Source of the DNA: Propionivibrio dicarboxylicus
GTDB lineage: Bacteria; Pseudomonadota; Gammaproteobacteria; Burkholderiales; Rhodocyclaceae
Length of the DNA: 64,000 nt
Direction: 5' to 3'
NCBI RefSeq assembly: GCF_900099695.1
Contig: NZ_FNCY01000002.1
Span: forward strand, 124,001-188,000
In this document: piece after piece, positions 57,505 to 64,000 of the stretch
Numbering within the stretch: the stretch's first letter is position 1
Layout: each line of letters opens with the position of its first letter
Translations under genes and position numbers: made by a program
The notes under the pieces: model-generated
Told to the model about the DNA's origin: nothing
Database searches by the model: none
Seen by the model: the letters and a program-made list of their open reading frames with translations, nothing else

Positions 57505-58584
57505 ATGACACAGAAAACTGTCCTCAACGAAACCCATCGCCGGCTTGGCGCCCGCATGGTCGATTTCGGCGGCTGGGACATGCCGCTTCACTACGGTTCG
57601 CAGATTGAGGAGCACCACGCCGTGCGCCGCGACTGCGGCATGTTCGACGTCTCGCACATGTGCGCCGTCGATATTGCCGGCGCCGACGCAAAAGCCTTCC
57701 TGCTGCGCCTCATCGCCAACAATGTCGACAAGCTCAAGGAACCCGGCAAGGCCCTCTACAGCGCCATGCTCAACGAATCCGGCGGCGTCGTCGACGACCT
57801 GATCGTTTATTTCGTCGCCGACGGCCAGTACCGCATGGTCATCAACGCCGGCACCGCCGAAAAGGATCTCGCCTGGATGGCTGCCCGCCTCGCCGACTGG
57901 CAGCTCGATGTCGCCGTCGTGGCGCGCCGCGACCTGGCGATCATCGCCCTGCAGGGCCCGAACGCCAAGGCGCGTGTCTGGCAGGTCCGGCCCGACGCGC
58001 GTGCCGCCACCGAAGCGCTGAAGCCCTTCTACTCGGTCAGTGTCGGCGACTGCTTCATCGCCACGACAGGCTATACCGGCGAAACCGGTTTCGAGATCAC
58101 GCTGCCGGCCAGCCAGGCCGAAACGTTCTGGCAGCAATTGCTCGATGCCGGCGTCGCGCCGATCGGCCTCGGCGCCCGCGACACCCTGCGCCTTGAAGCC
58201 GGCATGAACCTCTACGGCCAGGACATGGATGAATCCGTGTCACCGCTCGACGCCGGCCTCGCTTGGACCGTCGATCTCGACAGCCCGCGCGATTTCGTCG
58301 GTAAACCGGCGCTGCTCGCCCAGCCGCAGCAGAAACAGTTTCTCGGTCTGGTACTGCTCGACAAGGGCGTGCTGCGCGCCCACCAGAAGGTCGTCACCGC
58401 GCAGGGCGACGGCGAGATCACCAGCGGCAGCTTCTCGCCTTCGCTGCAACAGTCCGTTGCACTGGCGCGCTTGCCGCTCGCCACCGCCATCGGCGACACC
58501 GTCCAGGTCGATATCCGCGGCAAGCTGCTCGCCGCCAAGGTCGTCAAACCCTGTTTTGTCCGCAACGGCAAAGCCCTCGTCTAA
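57505..58584 (+). CDS. gcvT: Glycine cleavage system T protein (aminomethyltransferase)
   Basis: A 359-residue enzyme that moves the methylene group from lipoyl-GcvH to tetrahydrofolate. Family marks are [35 protein letters not shown] and [16 protein letters not shown]. The ATG at 57505 has AAGGA 6 bases upstream. It is the first gene after the tandem glycine riboswitch. The in-frame open region upstream overlaps the riboswitch and is not translated. Confidence 0.95.
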   Translation: MTQKTVLNETHRRLGARMVDFGGWDMPLHYGSQIEEHHAVRRDCGMFDVSHMCAVDIAGADAKAFLLRLIANNVDKLKEPGKALYSAMLNESGGVVDDLIVYFVADGQYRMVINAGTAEKDLAWMAARLADWQLDVAVVARRDLAIIALQGPNAKARVWQVRPDARAATEALKPFYSVSVGDCFIATTGYTGETGFEITLPASQAETFWQQLLDAGVAPIGLGARDTLRLEAGMNLYGQDMDESVSPLDAGLAWTVDLDSPRDFVGKPALLAQPQQKQFLGLVLLDKGVLRAHQKVVTAQGDGEITSGSFSPSLQQSVALARLPLATAIGDTVQVDIRGKLLAAKVVKPCFVRNGKALV

Positions 58585-58608
58585 ACCACCGATCCCCAGG
58601 AGTTCCGC

Positions 58609-58989
58609 ATGAACATTCCCGCCAACCTGAAGTACACCAAGAGCCACGAATGGGTGCGCGTCGAATCCGACGGCACGGTCACCGTCGGCATCACCGACCA
58701 CGCCCAGGAACTGCTCGGCGACCTCGTCTTCGTCGAACTGCCGGATATCGGAAAAACGCTGGCGGCCGAACAGGAAGCCGCGATCGTCGAATCGGTCAAG
58801 GCCGCCTCCGACGTCTACGCGCCAATCGCCGGCACGGTGATCGAGGTCAACGGCGCCGTCCCCGACGCGCCCGAGAGCGTCAACCAGGATGCCTACGCCG
58901 CCTGGCTGTTCAAGCTGAAGCCGGCCAACGCCGCCGATGTCGATGCCCTGCTCGACGCCGCTGCCTACGCCGCCTGCGCCGACGAATAA
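58609..58989 (+). CDS. gcvH: Glycine cleavage system H protein
   Basis: A 126-residue lipoyl carrier. The lipoylated lysine is K64 in [13 protein letters not shown]. The [12 protein letters not shown] start and the [10 protein letters not shown] tail are typical. It lies 24 bp after gcvT and is expected to be lipoylated by LipB/LplA gene products elsewhere. CAGGAG precedes the ATG. Confidence 0.96.
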   Translation: MNIPANLKYTKSHEWVRVESDGTVTVGITDHAQELLGDLVFVELPDIGKTLAAEQEAAIVESVKAASDVYAPIAGTVIEVNGAVPDAPESVNQDAYAAWLFKLKPANAADVDALLDAAAYAACADE

Positions 58990-59016
58990 TCCGGCCGATT
59001 TCCGTCGATTTCTGTC

Positions 59017-59036
59017 GCACCGGCGCAAGCCGGTGC
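59017..59036. repeat. REP-like short palindrome between gcvH and gcvP
   Basis: GCACCGGC-GCAA-GCCGGTGC is a perfect 8-bp stem with a GCAA loop in the 137-bp gap between gcvH and gcvP. It lacks a T-run. Short palindromes of this look are often dispersed in beta/gammaproteobacteria; no second copy was seen in the window. Confidence 0.5.
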
Positions 59037-59126
59037 ATGGCGATTTGAGGCCCCGGATTCCGGCCGTCGCCGCCATGACACTTTCTTCGCCCCGCCACCC
59101 TCTTTGCGCTTTTTGACGCTTCCGCC

Positions 59127-62003
<2,877 letters not shown>

Positions 62004-62048
62004 CGCTGAAACACGAAGGCCCCCGTCGTCAGGCGAGGGCCTTCGGCA

Positions 62049-62378
62049 TCAAGGCGCCGCGATCCGGGCCAGCGCCGCGCGGATCGATTCGGCGTCGTGC
62101 GGACGCACGAGGCGCTCGACTTCCTTGCCGTCGCGCAAAAAAATCAGGCTCGGCCAGAGCTTGACCGTGAACGAGCGGCCGAGAGGCCGTCCCTTGCCGT
62201 CCTCGACGCGGATATGGCGAACGCCCGGAAACCCGGTAAACGCCTCGGCAATCAGCGGCTGAGCCGCCTGGCAGTGCTCGCACCACGGCGCGCCAAACTC
62301 GAGCAGCGTCGCGCCGGCCAGGGCGTCGATCTCGCTACGTACCGGCTCGACGGCCACAAATGTCGCATTCAGTCCCAT
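62049..62378 (-). CDS. Thioredoxin-family protein
   Basis: A 109-residue thioredoxin-fold protein. The active site is C33-E-H-C36 in FGAPWCEHCQAAQP and the cis-Pro loop is KLWPSLIFLRDG. The CEHC pair is not the CGPC of housekeeping thioredoxin, so redox potential and partners probably differ. No signal peptide, so cytoplasmic. AAGGA lies 5-6 bases before the ATG. Convergent with gcvP; a GAAGGCCC/GGGCCTTC stem at 62015-62044 lies between them but lacks a T-run. Confidence 0.85.
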   Translation of the reverse strand: MGLNATFVAVEPVRSEIDALAGATLLEFGAPWCEHCQAAQPLIAEAFTGFPGVRHIRVEDGKGRPLGRSFTVKLWPSLIFLRDGKEVERLVRPHDAESIRAALARIAAP

Positions 62379-62498
62379 CGCATTCCTTTCGTTTCAACAA
62401 CGCGCACCATGACGGTCGCAAAACCACATTATATCGGCGTCGAAACCACACCTTAAGCGAAACGCCGGCAAAAGGGGCTAGCGGACGGACCGCGATGC

Positions 62499-62504
62499 TA
62501 TACT
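62499..62504 (+). promoter_or_regulatory. -10 element upstream of gcvR
   Basis: TATACT 63 bp before the gcvR ATG. No convincing -35 was found at 16-18 bp spacing, so only the -10 is noted. Confidence 0.4.
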
Positions 62505-62566
62505 CGTCGGCAGTTTCCTTGCACCGGCGGATCGCCAATGCCGGTCGTAGATAAAGAGGGATACCC

Positions 62567-63097
62567 ATGAACGCCCCCACCGCCTCTCTCATCCTCACCG
62601 CCATCGGCGACGACCGCCCCGGCCTCGTGGAATCCCTGGCCGCGACAATCTCCCGTCATGACGGCAACTGGCTGGAATCGTCGATGTCGCATCTGGCGGG
62701 AAAATTCGCCGGCATCGTCAACATTGCCTTGCCGGCCGACCGGATCGACGGTCTCAAGGCCGACCTTGCCACGCTGCAGGGGCTTCGGGTCACGGCGGAA
62801 ATCTCCGATGCCGCAGCGAAAGAAAGCGGCCAGCGCAAGCTCAAGCTCTCGCTTGTCGGCCACGACCGGATCGGCATCGTCAAGGAGGTCTCGCAAGTAC
62901 TGGCGCGACAAGCGATCAACGTCGAGTCGCTGACCACCTTCACCTCGAGCGCCGCGATGTCGGCCAGCACGCTGTTCCACGCCGTCGCCGAACTCACCGC
63001 GGCGCCTTCGCTCGACGCGCGGGCGCTCAAGCACGAACTCGAAACGCTTTCGAACGACCTCATGGTCGATATCACGCTCGACGAAACCATCAACTGA
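62567..63097 (+). CDS. gcvR: ACT-domain glycine cleavage regulator, GcvR type
   Basis: A 176-residue protein made of two ACT domains (about residues 8-78 and 92-165; LTAIGDDRPGLVESLAATI and LSLVGHDRIGIVKEVSQVLA). E. coli GcvR binds glycine and blocks the activator GcvA. Here the gcv operon already carries a glycine riboswitch, so this could be a second layer or have another target. GAGGG lies 6 bases before the ATG. No gcvA is in the window. Confidence 0.8.
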   Translation: MNAPTASLILTAIGDDRPGLVESLAATISRHDGNWLESSMSHLAGKFAGIVNIALPADRIDGLKADLATLQGLRVTAEISDAAAKESGQRKLKLSLVGHDRIGIVKEVSQVLARQAINVESLTTFTSSAAMSASTLFHAVAELTAAPSLDARALKHELETLSNDLMVDITLDETIN

Positions 63098-63112
63098 CAG
63101 CGCCGCGCTTTC

Positions 63113-64000
63113 ATGGCCCCCGCCCAGCAACGCCTGACAACCCATTCGCGCCTGATTGTCGTCATCTTTTTCCTGATGTGCGGCGGCTTCGTGTTGACCT
63201 CGTTGAGCACCTATTACGTTTCCCGGGCTGAAATTCGCGACGCGATCATTAACACGGAACTGCCGCTCACCGCCGACAACATCTATTCGGAAATCCAGAA
63301 AGACCTGGTCCGCCCGACGCTGATTGCCTCGATGATGGCGCGCGACACCTTCCTGCGTGACTGGGTGCTCGTCGGCGAGCGCAACACCCCGCAAATGACG
63401 CACTACCTGAACGAGATCCGGAACCACTACGGCGCCACGAGCAGCTTCTTCGTCTCCGACCGAACACACGCGTACTACTCGACGCGCGGCATTCTCCGCA
63501 AGGTCAATGACCAGGATCCGCGCGACGCCTGGTATGCCCGTGTTCGCAGCATGAAGGAAACGCATGAGATCAATGTTGATTCGGACGAGCCCCCCCCCGG
63601 AGCGATGTCCATCACCATCAACCACCGAGTGCTCGACTACAACGGCAATTTCATCGGCGTCACCGGCGTCAGCCTCTCCGCCGATACGGTCACTCGCCTG
63701 GTCGACGAATACCAGAAGCGCTACGGCCGCAACATCCTTCTAACCGACGCCGAAGGCAAGATCATCCTGCGCGGCAAGGCACCCCGTAACGCCGGCGGCC
63801 AGTCCGCCCCTGCCTCCGACATCTTCAAGACCCCGGGATTGCGCGACATCGCTCCGGCGATCCTGAAGGCCAGCAGCGCCTCGTTCGAATACACGAACGA
63901 CGGCGAGCGCCACTTCATCAACGTCCGCGCCCTTCCCGAACTCAAGTGGTTCCTGATCGTCGACAAGCCCGCGCACCAGGCATACAGCGCGGTACAGCGA
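63113..64000 (+). CDS. N-terminal part of a membrane sensor protein (runs off the window)
   Basis: An open frame of 296 codons without stop to the window edge. A membrane helix (about residues 13-37) is followed by an extracytoplasmic sensor region with ELPLTADNIYSEIQKDLVRP and TFLRDWVLVG, then a PAS/Cache-like part with ITINHRVLDYNGNFIGVTGVSLS. Such sensors usually precede GGDEF, histidine kinase or SpoIIE outputs, but the output lies beyond the window. It begins 15 bp after gcvR; no strong ribosome site is visible, so the exact start is uncertain. Confidence 0.75.
   Translation, partial: MAPAQQRLTTHSRLIVVIFFLMCGGFVLTSLSTYYVSRAEIRDAIINTELPLTADNIYSEIQKDLVRPTLIASMMARDTFLRDWVLVGERNTPQMTHYLNEIRNHYGATSSFFVSDRTHAYYSTRGILRKVNDQDPRDAWYARVRSMKETHEINVDSDEPPPGAMSITINHRVLDYNGNFIGVTGVSLSADTVTRLVDEYQKRYGRNILLTDAEGKIILRGKAPRNAGGQSAPASDIFKTPGLRDIAPAILKASSASFEYTNDGERHFINVRALPELKWFLIVDKPAHQAYSAVQR

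Noticed and set aside
62015-62044. Terminator between gcvP and the thioredoxin-like gene
   Set aside because: The GAAGGCCC/GGGCCTTC stem has a long loop and no T-run on either strand.

Overview
The window looks like a chromosome segment of a GC-rich betaproteobacterium. The rimP-nusA-infB-rbfA-truB-rpsO-pnp run, the sspA/sspB genes next to cytochrome bc1, the DgoR/DgoD/IdnD/IdnO sugar-acid genes, and a methylmalonyl-CoA decarboxylase all fit Betaproteobacteria, and Rhodocyclales is my best guess (inference; no search was run). Almost all of the sequence is coding, and there are no phage genes, insertion sequences or CRISPR arrays.

Layout. 49-10918 is a sugar-acid catabolism locus. A leftward operon (PfkB kinase, Gfo/Idh oxidoreductase, zinc dehydrogenase, DgoR-type repressor) faces a rightward operon (unusual IlvD/Edd dehydratase, IdnD, ManD-like dehydratase, IdnO, DgoD). 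The gap between them carries a perfect DgoR-type operator. No transporter or KDPG/KDPGal aldolase lies in the window. 11087-15890 holds a haem lipoprotein, a two-gene chromate transporter, a DUF2721 protein, a CNNM/CBS protein and YbiB. 16123-19926 carries sspB, sspA and the bc1 complex (petABC). 20042-27338 has recR-ybaB-dnaX, an aminotransferase, a small monooxygenase-fold protein, typA and a solute-binding protein. 27375-32983 has ygiQ and the electron-transfer-flavoprotein genes (dehydrogenase, etfA, etfB). 33150-33444 is a tRNA-Pro/Arg/His operon divergent from dksA. 34202-43233 is pnp, rpsO, truB, rbfA, infB, nusA, rimP. 43442-49364 is rluB, scpB, scpA, trpS, a site-2 protease, yciO and rnm. 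49594-54745 has a DEDDh exonuclease, an outer-membrane factor plus membrane-fusion protein without a pump, and methylmalonyl-CoA decarboxylase. 54799-63097 is a glycine/one-carbon block: ZTP riboswitch-glyA, tandem glycine riboswitch-gcvT-gcvH-gcvP, and gcvR. A sensor protein runs off the right edge.

Most unusual signal. Two intergenic elements of about 268 bp (12793-13059 and 50775-51043) share short core motifs in the same order and have the same nested stem architecture. Their paired stems, including the terminal inverted repeats, are unrelated in sequence between the two copies. That pattern, pairing kept while sequence is replaced, suggests a structured or mobile noncoding element family whose arms are locus-specific.

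How it fits together. The sugar-acid locus would dehydrate and oxidise galactonate, idonate and gluconate/mannonate-type acids to 2-keto-3-deoxy acids, which the kinase then phosphorylates. The gcv/glyA block links glycine, serine and folate C1 flux, with separate RNA sensors for the purine/folate intermediate ZTP and for glycine. The bc1 and ETF genes indicate a respiratory lifestyle with acyl-CoA oxidation.
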